This document shows positions 23,524 to 36,109 of a DNA stretch of 64,000 bases, one piece after another. Below the pieces are notes generated by a model. It did no database searches. It was not told the DNA's origin and worked only from the letters and a program-made list of their open reading frames with translations. Position 1 is the stretch's first letter. Each line of letters starts with the position of its first letter. The DNA is from Sphagnum magellanicum (Eukaryota > Streptophyta > Sphagnopsida > Sphagnales > Sphagnaceae). The stretch covers positions 2,604,001 to 2,668,000 of the forward strand of contig CM038914.1 of assembly GCA_021904315.1 (NCBI GenBank), given 5' to 3'. The position numbers and the translations under genes were made by a program.

Positions 23524-23694
23524 TTTGAAGTGTTCTACAACAAGCCAAGATTCAAAAGTAGAGAAAAGAAGACATGTTGCAATGCCTCCCAAAATGCTTC
23601 CAAGCATAAGTACTTTGTATTGTGGAAAGTGTTTAGTGATATTTAGCTCAAGATGTTTGTCACACACTATGTGACACTTGCTCTCTTTTGCCCA
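23524..23694 (-). pseudogene. Broken exon of an MFSD5-like (molybdate-anion transporter) MFS gene
   Basis: The minus strand reads TKHFPQYKVLMLGSILGG then IATCLLFSTFESWLVVEHFK, an unmistakable match to the transmembrane segment of plant MFSD5-like major facilitator proteins. Upstream in a shifted frame it reads GQKRASVT-stop-CVTNILS-stop, which aligns with the conserved GRKRACVTYCITYILSC of the family. The exon therefore carries a TAG in place of a Tyr codon and a frameshift just before ITKH. Boundaries resemble splice sites (TAG at the upstream end, AAA/GTACAA at the downstream end), pointing to an intron-containing duplicate rather than a retrocopy. I found no convincing second exon within several kilobases, so this is a fragment. 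Confidence 0.78.
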
Positions 23695-23699
23695 CTACA

Positions 23700-26600
23700 T
23701 AAGGTACATTATCAACAATATCAATCAGATGCTTCAAGACCAATGGTCATCAAGGATGTGAACTTTCTTGATTTGAAATCACATACCTACTATGGGACCC
23801 ATGCAAACATCCCAAAACCACCCCAACAACTTTTGAGCAAATATGTGAGAATTTAGATGAATTTGCACAAGTAGCATACCCTACTCAAGAAAGTGGGCTT
23901 TTTAGGCAGATCATGTACAATTGTGGTATAAGTTATATCAATGCAAATTTTACTTCAAAAAACATTAAGGACTATGACAATGATGCATTCAAAAGAACAC
24001 ATCACAGTACATAGAGATTGGATATGAAAGTGTGGAACAATTTATTATCCATTCCCAATAGTGCCAAAGAACATCAATGATCCAAATTTAGTGATAAAAA
24101 GCTTGCCGATATCAACTTGGCTATGATTATAATGTTGGTAAAGAGAATACACATGTATGGTCCCTACAACGCCCCACCACACATCTCAAAACCACATTCA
24201 TGTTAGAAAAAACTCCTTTGATTTCAAGAATTGTTGCAACAATAGTATCCCACATTTTAATTCAAGATGATGTTGCACACTTTATGTTGTTTCATCATAG
24301 ATCCATCCTAGATAGATCAATAGAACAATTCGTAGGTGAAACATGTTGTTCTGCTAAAACTAACATTTGAAAACATTCCCTTTCATCCATAGCACAAGGC
24401 ATTTTTTCACTTCCAAAAGTGGGGCTCAAAGGTCAGGTTGATACAAAATGTTAATTTTGGCCTAATGTTACCACCTTTTGAAAGTGAAGAACACCAAGAG
24501 AGAAAAAAATAGACAAGGATCACATCTATTACAATACTTTCACAACAACCATGAAGGGGCTCCTTTTGAACCCAGTACCTAATAATGATGCCAAGACACC
24601 AATGCATTTTTTTTTAAAAACCAATCAACAAAACAAAACAAAACAAAAAATGATGGAAAGCTTGATGAAAAAAATGAAGGGTAATACCTTACCTCTAAGT
24701 GCGAAGCTTTATAATGGAACAACAAGCCTTAAACTTGTGCTTTATTTGCACCTCTTTCAAACACACTTTCTTTTTTAGTCTATAACTCCAAGTCCCGCCA
24801 AGTCTTGCTTCAAGTATCCTCCCAAATCAAACAAAAAAAACTACATGTACACAAAAACGAAATTGTAAATACTTCCAATGACAAATAAATGAGAACATCA
24901 ATATAATATTAAGGATTTATTTTTTATTGATAGTAGAAGACACAAATTTGTTTCAAATTATAAATCTAACAAATGATGAGTAGCTAATGAAAAACATGAA
25001 GGATAATACCTTACCTCCGAGCTTGTGAAGCTATGTATTGGAACAACAAGAAGCCTTAAACTTGTGTTTTGTATGCACAAGTTCTTTCACACACATACCT
25101 TGTTATGGGTCTTCCTTCTAGGTGTCTTGCCAAACCAAAATTAAAATTACATAAACATGATTTGCAAATACTTCTGAACACAACAAGTTTAAGGTAGTAA
25201 TACGTCAAAGACATTTCTTGATCAATAAATAGTAGACTAGAATACCTAATGCACCCCTTACTTCAATAATAATGCAACATTGTGTATTTAACACACAACA
25301 AAATATCTTGTTACAAATTGAATGCTTGAATATTAAGTGTGCAAGAACAACAAAGAAAGAAAAAAAAAATTGCAATTGCATTATGAACAAAAAAAACAAT
25401 TGGCAACATGGTGTGACGAATGTTGCCATCCAAATAACACACATGGATGTCACACCCGTTTTCTGCAAAGACAAGAGAAGTGTGATGAAACCTAAACCAC
25501 CCTGTCTTCCCCCTATTTTGTTGATATTACAAATGACATCATTGAGTCACAACAGGTTATAAACATTTTCCCCCAAACTTTTTTTAAAAAATTTTTGACC
25601 CTACAAGCATTTGTTATACTCCTTATTAAACATCTTCGTTGAAGATAAGTCCTCAACTTTACATGTGTATATGGACTTTGAAAATTTTGTGATTTTGGAG
25701 GACTCCATTTAAAATCCACCAAAAAAAGGACATATTATTATTTGATATTTTTATCTTAAATATTATGACCCTAAAATGTGGGAGCTCCCAAATTGTGAGC
25801 ACGCTCTCCATTTCCATTAGAAGAAAAAAGTCCATATCTATTATTTTTATGGATCATGACACTGGATGTTGCCAAGATTGTAAAGTCCACCTTGAATTGA
25901 GTATTATTAATTTTAATGTGATTTTTTCAGAGTTGGAAGGACCAAAACATAACTTTTAATTTTTCAAAACATTTATGATAATGCATCAAGCGCATTTCAA
26001 TTATGCTCAACAATACATGTTTCATCCAAGAAATACTACCATAGTGACTTCCATAATGGTACATTGTAATGTGCAATTACCCCAATGCAAAACATCAAAG
26101 TTTTATACGAGCTAATTATGTCTTACATTTTAAAATTAATTAACTAAAGAAAAAATTGGTGGAAGAGGATGTATGTTCATCACCTTTTGTATAGATTTTC
26201 CAAGTTGAAACTTCTTTATTCCCCTTTTAAGAGATAAAATGATTATGTCTTGCTCCATATATGTTTAAATGAAAATTTTCCCTCAAAATCCAATATAGGG
26301 TCCATTTGAATTAATAGAACAAGGTGAAAAAGTCATAATTATTTGTTATCTTCAAAACCTAAATCTATAAACCATATTGTTTAAAGTATGTCATTAAAAT
26401 AGGTACATCAAATTGTTAAATCTATTGATTATTACTTAATTAAATTAGGTTAACAAATTAATGAAGTACATCATGCATTAAATAATCCAAAGTGGAGGTA
26501 GAGTTATAAAACTAATGCTTCAAAGTTGATTGGATATTTAATACTTGTATTCAAGTTTAACATTTGTCATCATCAATCATTTGCATATTACTAAAATGTT

Positions 26601-26860
26601 TGTGAATACGTTTAATGTAATACCTACATATTTTGTATATTATATGTTGGTAGATGTCAACATCATGTAAATGATAGGTGGTGGGTGGGCATGTAGGTGT
26701 GTAGGTGGGCATGTGGGTAGGTTCAAAAGTAAATGGATAGGTAGGTTGGTGGGTAAGCATGTATGTATTTATGCAAGTAAGAAGGAAAATAAATCAACAA
26801 CATACCTAGGTTAGTATAGTAGCTAAGTGAGGAAGGACTTTGATCAATAAAATATAAACA
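23700..26860. other. AT-rich DNA, no gene recognised
   Basis: Scattered short frames match nothing. Near 24660-24740 and 24985-25060 two related segments share ATGAAGGRTAATACCTTACC, TATRTATTGGAACAACAA and CTTAAACTTGTG, a direct duplication about 325 bp apart. A GGTGGGTGGGCATGTAGG-type simple stretch lies at 26690-26760. Confidence 0.4.
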
Positions 26861-26865
26861 ATTGT

Positions 26866-27290
26866 AGAGGTTTAGCCAAGAAGAAAAATAGGTTTTTCCA
26901 AGAGGTAGAGGTTTAACCAAGAAGAACAAGAGGTTTTGCTAAGAGGTAAAAATTTAGCTAGAAAAAATAAAAGTCTTGTTGAGAGGCAATGGTTTAGCTA
27001 AGAAAATAAAGAGTTTTGCCAATAGTTAAAAGTTTAAATAGGAAAATATAAAAGTTTTGCCAAGAATTCAAAGTTTAGCCCATAAATATATACATGTTTT
27101 GTCAAGAGTTAAAAGTTTAACCAAAAATAGATAGAGGTTTTGCCAAGAGGTAAAGGTTTAACCTTGAAGAGTTAAAAGTATCTCCAAGAGTTGGAAGTTT
27201 AACCAAAAAAATAGAGGTTTTGCCAAGTGTTAAAGGTTTATATAGGAAAAGATAAATGTTTTGCCAACAGTTAAAAGTTTAGCCAAGGTG
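26866..27290. repeat. Degenerate tandem repeat, unit about 41 bp, about eleven copies
   Basis: Consensus RGTTTAGCCAAGAAAAATA then AAGGTTTTGCCAAGAGTTAA. The GTTTARCC core occurs roughly every 35-44 bases from 26868 to 27280. Divergence between copies is high, so the array is old. Confidence 0.8.
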
Positions 27291-27299
27291 GGTGCATAG

Positions 27300-29990
27300 G
27301 AATTGGTTGTTAATGGTAGGTAGGTCCAAGATGTAGGTCAATAGGGTAACTAGGTTAATATGGTAGTTAGGTAATTAAGGTAACTAGGTGAAAGTGTAGT
27401 GTGGTTAAGGTTGGAAAAAAAACCTGCAAAAAAAAAAAACAAAAGTCCAAGGTCATCAACCAAAAAGGTTGAATGCGGTAGTGTTGGTTAACACAAGGTC
27501 AGAAATTAGATGAAAAAACGTAGCCCATCCTATGGATAGAATAACCAATTGGTGCAACAGCAGGTGTTGGTTCACATTAGCCCATTATGGCAAACATTTT
27601 CTTCTTATTATTATACTTTATAATTATCCATTGAATATAAGGGTTAATTTTTTTAAAGCTAATTTTATGCCCATGGTCTACATTATCAACCTTGAAAACC
27701 CTTAAAACAATAATATCGCTTGGCTTCACCTTACACATGCACTTATTTGGGGAATGTTTTATTCTTTACGTGTTACCCTACATGTAAACCACTTGGAGAA
27801 ATGTTTTCTTGTATTTGGAGTGCATGATACAAATTGGTAACCAACCTCACTTTCCTATGCATTACGATGTTGGCAACTTTGACATAAATTACTTTTTTTT
27901 TCAAAATGATGAGAATTTCAATTATTGATCTCAATACTATAAATTGTGAATTAAAATATTGAATATTTTAAAATATTTTATTTGTCAAATAAAAATTTCA
28001 ATATTAATTAATTATTTGATGGACATGTGTCAAAGCTATCAACATATTACAATATCTTTATCTCCATGACAACTCTCACTCTTGAATATTAGGCACAAGA
28101 AAAAGCCCTTCATAATCATTGTGATCTATGTATGTTTATCCATGTGATAACCTTCACTCCATGCTTTAGGATGCATCAACACCTAGAGGTGAATCACATT
28201 CTTGGATTGCAACATGATTAGATTTGGCAACTCCTCATCCTAGGCCCCACATTTTGAGATAGCCCACCCCCACCTTAGGGCTTTATTGTACATTTTAAAA
28301 AATTTAACATTTTTTTGAATTTGAATTTTCTTTGGATCCAATGGACCTTCCCAACTCCAAATATGTTTGTCTTGTTTTTGAATCTCATGAACTACGATCT
28401 AGCATTTACCAAACATAACCACTCACCTCCTTTTCCCATGCATGCATCACCTGAACAAGGTATTAGATATGTTTTTTGTCCATTTAGAAGAGGATTACAC
28501 AACTTTTCATACATGGACGAGAAGGTTTTATGACTTTTCATCCATGGATAGGATGGCTATGTTGTTTCTTTCAAACCTTTAAATGGTAGGTTATGTATGG
28601 TAATACTCACACCTTAAGTATTTCCAATAACTAACCAATGATCTTCTATTAATTACTTAGTCCATTATTTTGATTTTTCATTGAAAAGACATTAAAAAAA
28701 ATTGTCTATAAGCGTTTGGCATAAAGCTAAGGATAAATTTTAAACCTAAGGTACGTTACATTTTTGGGTTTTGAATGAGAGACCCAACAACTAATGGTGC
28801 TCCTCAAAAAAATTCAATAAAAACAATTAAAGTTCCCTTGGTAGGTGAACAATCAAGAACAATAACCATGTCAACTTTGTTCCTAGTTTGTTTTTTAAAA
28901 ATTCTCAATGGGAAGCCATTTAAAACAAGTTCATTGATGAATTCCACAAGGTCAATAGTGGGTGTCAAACCTATGCCTATCTCAAAAAATATTAACATTA
29001 ATGGAATAACTTGAAATCAACATTGATTTTTAAGTGTACAAATCATTGACCTAGAATGGTTGTTGATGAAATTAATGTCGATCCAAAAAAAAATGGTTTT
29101 TTTTAATAAACATTGATTTCTTGGAGTGTCACCTTACATTTTAACCCATTAAGGAAGATCGGCCCATCACTGAACACTAACCTATCACTAAACACTTGCG
29201 CATATTTTTCTTAATTTTTCTCCATTTTGAATGATTTAAAATGTTATAAGAACACCATTTCAAGCTCTACAAATAATCTTTGAATTACAAAGCCAAAGGA
29301 GTGGCAAAAAAAAAGAATTACTAAGCACATTTTTTTTCATTTTTATTTATTTTGACCCCTCCTACTTAATCAATGCATAAATTTCTCATATTTTGTTCAA
29401 ATTGAGTGAATTAAATTTCTCTAAAATCACCATATTAAGCTCTACAAATCATTTTGTAACTCTAAGGGCAACAAAGTAATATTTAAGGATTTTTTGAAGG
29501 GTTTGAAAATAGGCTATGAATTAATTGATAATATTCTACAAAAACAACCCCCCTTACTTCAGGGGACTATGACTTTCTTGCATCTAATCCATTTTTGGTG
29601 ATTTTTAATGTGATGGATGCACCAAGAGGAGGGCTCCATTTACTTTTTGGACACCATGCATAAACAATGGGGACCTCCTACAAAAACGATGAGCAAACCT
29701 CACCTTAAGTGTTCAATCACCAATTGGTTTACACTACATTCTTTTGACATAAATAAAATAAATCGATTGATGTGTAGAAAGGGCATTAAATTAAATGGAA
29801 CGATGATCTCCTCTCATCAGTTCCTTTCAAATTAGAGTTGATATAATAAATAATGATTTTAGAGACATAAAAAAAGGTTTGACACCCATTAATGGACCTT
29901 TTATTTTCTATTTTCACAATCCAACCCCATGACACATTTTCTCCTTAACCCATCTTTTCTTGGGATTTGTTTTTTACCTAGGTTATATCC
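27300..29990. other. AT-rich DNA, no gene recognised
   Basis: Minus-strand 28804-28998 is open for 64 codons and has a protein-like texture (GIGLTPTIDLVEFINELV, NKVDMVIVLDCSPTKG). I cannot place it in a family, and it could be transposon-derived. The rest is featureless and AT-rich. Confidence 0.35.
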
Positions 29991-30690
29991 TCACTTTAAC
30001 CCTATCTCCTCCTTAAGGAATCATCTTCTCCTTGGGCCCATCTTCATGCCACATCCTTTCCCCAAGGAACCATCTTCTCCCCAAGTCCACCTTTTTCCCC
30101 AACCATAGTCCATCCCCAAGCCACATCCTTCTAGGGTCCCATCTTTTCCCCAAAGAACCATCTTCTTTTCAAGCCCCATTATTTCCTTAGGCCCACCTTC
30201 TCCCGGCCCATTGTCCATCGTTGGGTACACATCCTTTCCTTGACCCATCCTTTGCTTGACCACATCTTTTCCTTGGGCCAACTCTTCTCCCCAACCCCAT
30301 TTCCTTCCATGGGAATTGTCTTCTTCTTGGTCTTGTATTCCCCCCAAACTTTCCAATGGGCCAATCATCTCCATGGGAACCTTCTTTTCCTTAGGCCCCA
30401 TCATTTCCTCAGGCCCACCTTCTCTTGGACCATTGTCCATCCTTAGGGACACATCTTCTCCATGACCCATCCTCTCCCCAACCACATCTTCTCCTAGAAG
30501 AATGTATTATCCCCAAGCCACATCATATCTTCGACCCCATCGCCTTTCTTAAGAACCATTTTTTCCCTAGCCTCATATTCCCCCTGGACTTTCACATGGG
30601 CCAATCATCTCCTTGGGGCAATTATTCTCCCCACTAGACCTTCTCCTTAGGACCCCTATGTCATGATGCACATCCTTCCTTCCCCAAAAA
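29990..30690. repeat. Low-complexity array based on CCATCTTCTCCCCAAGG
   Basis: Dozens of imperfect copies of a roughly 20-30 bp phrase (CCCATC, TTCTCC, CCAAGG/CTTGGG). The minus strand stays open for up to 154 codons as a Gly/Met/Glu-rich artefact. The reverse complement of the same motif family fills 40975-41480. Confidence 0.8.
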
Positions 30691-33600
30691 ACATTGTTTC
30701 CCTTATGAACTTGGTGGTAATATTAATTAAAATTTTCACAAATTTTCATGATTTTTTGAATTCATTTAAACACTTAATTTTTGTTATCATTAGAAATTAA
30801 GATGACCGTTCCCCATTGTTGATTTGAATGAAATCAATGATGGCTACAAAAAAAATTATCATTAGTCCGTAATCATTAAATTCAACGTTGCATTATTTTA
30901 ATAACAATGACAACAACATAATAACAAGGCCAAAGCTACTCAACTTTTATTCTACCCATTTCATTTAGGATTTATGCGATCCATAGCCAATATTCACCTT
31001 CAATGGTGTCAATATCCTTCTATTTTGCCCAAGGATTCAAATAACTCAAGCTTATAAAAGGCACATATATTCATTTCCCCAAACCAATATCAAATGCCTA
31101 GGGATGATTTCATGTTCATACCTAGGGATGCCATGTTGTTGATGTTGATGCTTGGAGAGGCGTCTTGTTGTATCCCTAGTGGAAAGCATTTGCACTTGCA
31201 TTCTTTGTGTTTCAATTACATTATTTGTTGCCTCAATTTTCCACCCTACAACTATTTTATGTGTTTGTAATTATTTTTGGTTCACGTTGACCTTGCATAT
31301 TTTCTTATTTGCAACATAGTATTTGGAGTGTGTGTTTTGTTATCTTCTTCATTTTTAGTGTAATTTTCTTCCTTTTCTTGGTTTGCAATGTGTGTTTGTC
31401 ATTTTGTTGGTTTTCAACATGTGTTTTTTCATCTTTTTCATTTTCAACATCCTTTTCCATCACCAATAGTCATGTTTAACAAAAAATTCAATTCAAAGAC
31501 ACACAATGGTGATGGGGTGAGTTGTTAATTCATGGTGGCCTTTAGGAATTGATTTCCACCACTATTAGAGCCAAGGATGTTATGATGGTGGCAAAGGTGT
31601 GCGAAAGGGATAAAGGCAAAACAATGTTGTCATCTACATGGCTTTTGTTTTAGTACACTTGATGGAAGTGGGCACAAAAAGTTGCTAAAATCGATAGGCC
31701 GTTGAAGGTGCAATTTACATTGTTAAGCGACAAGTGCCAACCCAAGTAAAAATGCCCATAATTTGAAATTTTGTTGGGGGAAAAAAAAATTAAAATTGAC
31801 ACTTCTTAACAATGCCATGCCCAAGGGCGAATGCCATTACTAGTCACAAGTCATGGCATGTTGTTGTGAAAGGACATCACAAATTACAAGCACACTTGGG
31901 GTGATAAGCAATCATGCACTTATACCCACCAAGTATCGAGGAAATACATGGTATGCATTTAAAATTTGAAAACAAGGTGGTGGAGCCTTGTCCTTGTCAA
32001 TTACGACCATGCAAGGTTCACTAAACAACCAAATATGATGTCCAAAAAGTGGTTTCAACCTTAGCAATACAATAATGTTCACCACGCATAGAACCCTGCT
32101 TCATTTGAACATTGTTTAATTACCAAAGGACAATGCACAAGCGCAAATGCATGTTACATAATAATTTGCATCCATGCAACACCTTAGACTCGTTCATTGG
32201 GCTATTATTCCAATGTTAAGCACCTTGTTGGCAAAGATAAGGCATTTAGGACAAACTTATAATGCGAGGTGTTTCCATGGTATAGTGTACATAGGTTGTG
32301 TGAAAACTAAAAGTACATAGAGTATCAAAAGTCATAATAGAAAAATTCAATCACTTTGAATTATTTATTGAATAACATATTATTGATTTACACCTTTAGA
32401 ACAAAACAAGTTGTATAAATTATGAATATGTAATTGATTCATACTTTTATCTTTATATAATTGTACATTAATAGTTTAGTAAAATTTATTTAAAAGGAAG
32501 TTCGAAATTCTCCTTGTGATGGTAGATGTGGGATACGGTTGAAAATAATTGCAACAATATTACGAGGTCCACATCACATAAAAACACCAATGGGTGTAGA
32601 CATTCAAGAACTTGCCCATTACAAAAATCAATTGTGTTAAATTTGAACATGATGTTGACAATTGATTGGTAAGTTTCCATTTCCCACTTATAAGTTGGAT
32701 TCCCCAAGGAACTTTCAAGAAAATCAACATTGCCTTTGAGAAGCTAAATGTTACCAAGTTCCTCAAAAAGAAGGTTGTTCTCATGGGTTTTAAGCATTTA
32801 GGGCTATTGGAAAGACCTTAGGAAAGGACAGGGAGAAAATTTTACAACTATAAGGTTTTCCCTAATAGTCCTTAGGGAGACATATGTTATGATGCCATAG
32901 GGAATTGTTTTCCTCCTTAAAGTTACCTTGTGAAAGAAAACAATTCATTAGGGAGAAGGTTCATGCCTTCTTTGGAAGACAATGGACTAGTTCCCATGGG
33001 GTTGTGGAGGAAATCCAAAAAATTCTTAGAACTTACAAAATCCCAAACCTTAAAAAATTGAGACCTCACAAAATCTTAAACCCTAAACATTAAACCCAAC
33101 AACGCAACCAACACCCGCCCAACTATTGCCACCCACCAATCCACTGCTTATTCAAAAACCTCATGGGAATGATAGATGTTATGTAATAAATAAATAAAAA
33201 GACGATGAAATGGAAAAAATGAAGTAACCAAATCAAGGGTTGTCAAAAAGGGAAAGGTTTGTAACCACAAAACTAATCATTATGCACCATACGTGACAAT
33301 GGGAATTAAACAACAAGTCAAAAAAGATATTTTGAAAGGAAAGGGGAAAAAAGGGAGATCTTTTGAAAAGCAAGGGGAAACAAACAAGGCTAAATCAAGC
33401 CCCAGTACCATCAATAGATAAACAAAATCTTTAGGGGCCACTCACAATGCAAAAGACCTTGCAAAGGACACCCCAACAATTAAAATGACAAGTTTAGCTT
33501 CAAGACCACAACACAAGACTATAAGTAAAAGCATAAAAGACAATGTGAACAACATTTTACCCATGTTTCCCCTAATCATCTCTTTTTGTTTCCAAGGTAA

Positions 33601-33740
33601 TCATCAACTGTGATTTCCCTAGGGAACTTCCCTAGAGAAATCACAATCATTAAATTTCCTGGGGGAACTTTTGATTTGATTGGGGAACTTCACCAAGGAG
33701 ATCCCACATCTTTTATAGCCCCATGACAATATCAAAAAAT
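30691..33740. other. AT-rich DNA with an unplaced coding remnant near 32.5-32.8 kb
   Basis: Minus-strand frames at 32486-32784 read like decayed protein (NPTYKWEMETYQSIVNIMF, NGQVLECLHPLVFLCDVD). A shifted frame upstream reads ENNLLFEELGNI-stop-LLKGNVDF, suggesting a broken conserved exon, but I do not recognise the family. The remainder shows no feature. Confidence 0.35.
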
Positions 33741-33744
33741 CAAA

Positions 33745-34930
33745 ATCCATGGAGGGAGGACTTCATCATTTTCTTCCTATGGATATTTTTAGTGAAAACA
33801 TAATGAGTCAAACACCCTTATGCAATGCTTGTGACTGTGATTTGCCTTTTCGAACAACATTGCATCCCCTAATAATATCATTGGAGAAGACCAAAGGAAT
33901 GGAGTTCCTCCAAAAGGTCCCCAAGCAACTTTGACATCATCACTACCCTAGGGATATGAAATTATGTGTCATTTTTCATGTGGACACATTTATAATCCTC
34001 TAATTTTTCAGAGGTTCATTGGGTTCTTTGGTAGGTTCGTTAAAGCAAGACTCATTGGAGGCCCACTTGGTGTGCAATATACTTAAGAAATGGAGGGAGG
34101 TTGTGGATAAATGATGTGGTAGAAAGAGTCCATCATGAAGAAAAGATTTCATTTGGCCCCGAAACAAGATCAATGATAATTGACCCCAACAACATCATTT
34201 GTGTCTTAAGAAATGACGATGCCATAAGCAATGTCACCAACATTTTTTTAAAATGGATTAAAGTGGACCCCCCTCCGTCAAATTCCAAACAAATGTGGAT
34301 TGTCCTTATGAGCCTCATGAACATGTTGTGGTCATCGTAGCCTAGTCAATGAACCAACAGAATCTCCAAATTCTTTGAATGGCCAAATTGGAAAATTGTT
34401 ATGGGTAAAACATATCGCATATTCCCCTTCACGTATGGTTTGCAACATAAGATTCTTCAACTTGTTGTCAACCTACATAGGGAAGAAAATTATACTAAAA
34501 CCCATTTTGCATTGAATTGGGTAGATTTGTTCACTTTAATTCAAGGCCTTTATTACACAAGGAAACAAAAGGGACCTTGTTTTTTCAAAAACTTGAGGTA
34601 GACCTATGGGAAACTTGGGATGATGAAGGCCATGCAATTGTTCAAAACTTGCCATGAAACATGCATGTAGTTGATGCAAATAGGGACTAGGGAGTGCATT
34701 TACTACATGTTGAATTTGATATGTTACTTCAAGGCTAGACAAAAGGGCTCAAATGTAATCCTAGAAGGGGGCAAGTGTTTTAGGACAAAAGACGTAAAAT
34801 AGTTGCAGGTGAAAATTTATGGTTTTGTAGAGGAGGAAATGATGAAAGAGTGGAAGAAATTGTTCTCATGCAACAAAAGTCATGAGGATCACACAAAATT
34901 TAGCACTAATTTTACAATTGTAAAATAACC
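33745..34930 (+). pseudogene. Decayed unidentified coding block
   Basis: Successive + strand frames have protein-like texture but are broken by stops and shifts: SQTPLCNACDCDLPFRTTLH near 33810, FGPETRSMIIDPNNIICVLR near 34155, MGKTYRIFPFTYGLQHKILQ from 34401, and GSNVILEGGKCFRTKDVK followed by a stop near 34750-34800. The order and common strand suggest one ancestral gene, possibly transposon-encoded. I cannot name it, and the evidence is texture rather than a family match. Confidence 0.35.
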
Positions 34931-35129
34931 ATTGAATCATGCACCCACATTGGGAATGCCATTATACCACATTATAGAATTTTATTTTATTTTTCAAAAA
35001 ATTGTCCTCCCTTTTCCCACTCCCTTTTGCAAACTTGTGTCCCCAAGAGGAATGTTGTTAAATATTTCTCCCCATGAAAAGTTACTTGGGACTAGCCTTT
35101 TTGCTAGGGTTTTTTTTTCATAGGGCAAG

Positions 35130-35850
35130 ATGTGATTACCTTCTCCCTAGATCAAGATCATTCCATAGGGAGAAAGTTCACTAGATTCAACTCGCTTCTC
35201 CCTAGGGCAATATGGGATAGCCTTCTCAATGGGAATGTTCCTTGGGTTAGCATTGTTCCCCAGGGAAGAAGTTCATTGCATTCAGTTTGTCTTTCTTTGG
35301 AAATGTTACTTGGGGTTGGTCTTCTCCCTGTGGATCTTTTTCCCCAAGGCAAAACAAGTTGGCTTGCTTTGATAAAATGTTCACCAAATCAAGATCATTC
35401 TTCAAGGAGATGATTCATTAGATTCAATTCACTTCTCTTCAAGATAAAACAAGCTAGCCTACTCCTTGGGAATGTTTCTTGGATCTAAATTGTTACACGG
35501 GGAAATAATTCATTAGATTCAACTCGTTTTTGCCCAGGGTAACACATGATGGCCTTTTCCTAAAAAATGTTCCCCAAGTCAACATCATTCCCCAAGGAAT
35601 AATTTAATTCACTATATTTAATTCACTTCTCCTCGGGGAAACATTGTTTGGGGCTAGTATTTTTCCCATGGATTTTTTTCCCTTGGGCAAAGTAAGGTGG
35701 CCAACTCTCGGGGTCAAGATCATTCCCCGAATAACAAGTTGTCCAAGTAAGCTGTCAAGATGAAGTGTTTCCAAATATGTGTTCCCCAGAGGAGCATATA
35801 ACCATTGCCAAGGGAATCCTAACACTCACTAGGCATATGATGACTCCCTC
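35130..35850. repeat. Degenerate tandem repeat, unit about 100 bp
   Basis: Blocks of AAGATCATTCCNNAGGGAG, TTCATTAGATTCAACTC, CTTCTCCCTAGGGCAA and TGGGAATGTTCCTTGG recur. The CATTCC-type core falls near 35158, 35259, 35397, 35488 and 35587. Spacing is irregular and divergence high. The CCCCAAGG flavour overlaps that of the 30.0-30.7 kb array. Confidence 0.65.
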
Positions 35851-36109
35851 AAAGAGTTTTAGTGATGTAATATAGGGGGAGGTTTGTGCATTCGCTGGAT
35901 ATATGATGGATTATTTAAGGAATTCAAGTATGCATTCCCTAGGGAGCTTGTATTTGTAAGTAAAAGCTCAAGGTTGGATAAGAGGTGTAGGGTTGCAACC
36001 TTTCAATTTCATGCCATCAACAAGATCAAACTTCCACTTGAGTTTAAGGGGACTTCAATCTACAATGGCAATGAGGGACTTGCCAAGTGGGTGGCACATG
36101 CTAGCCTCT

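Noticed and set aside
30021-30485. 154-codon minus-strand open frame
   Set aside because: Gly/Met/Glu-rich translation of a low-complexity repeat, not a gene.
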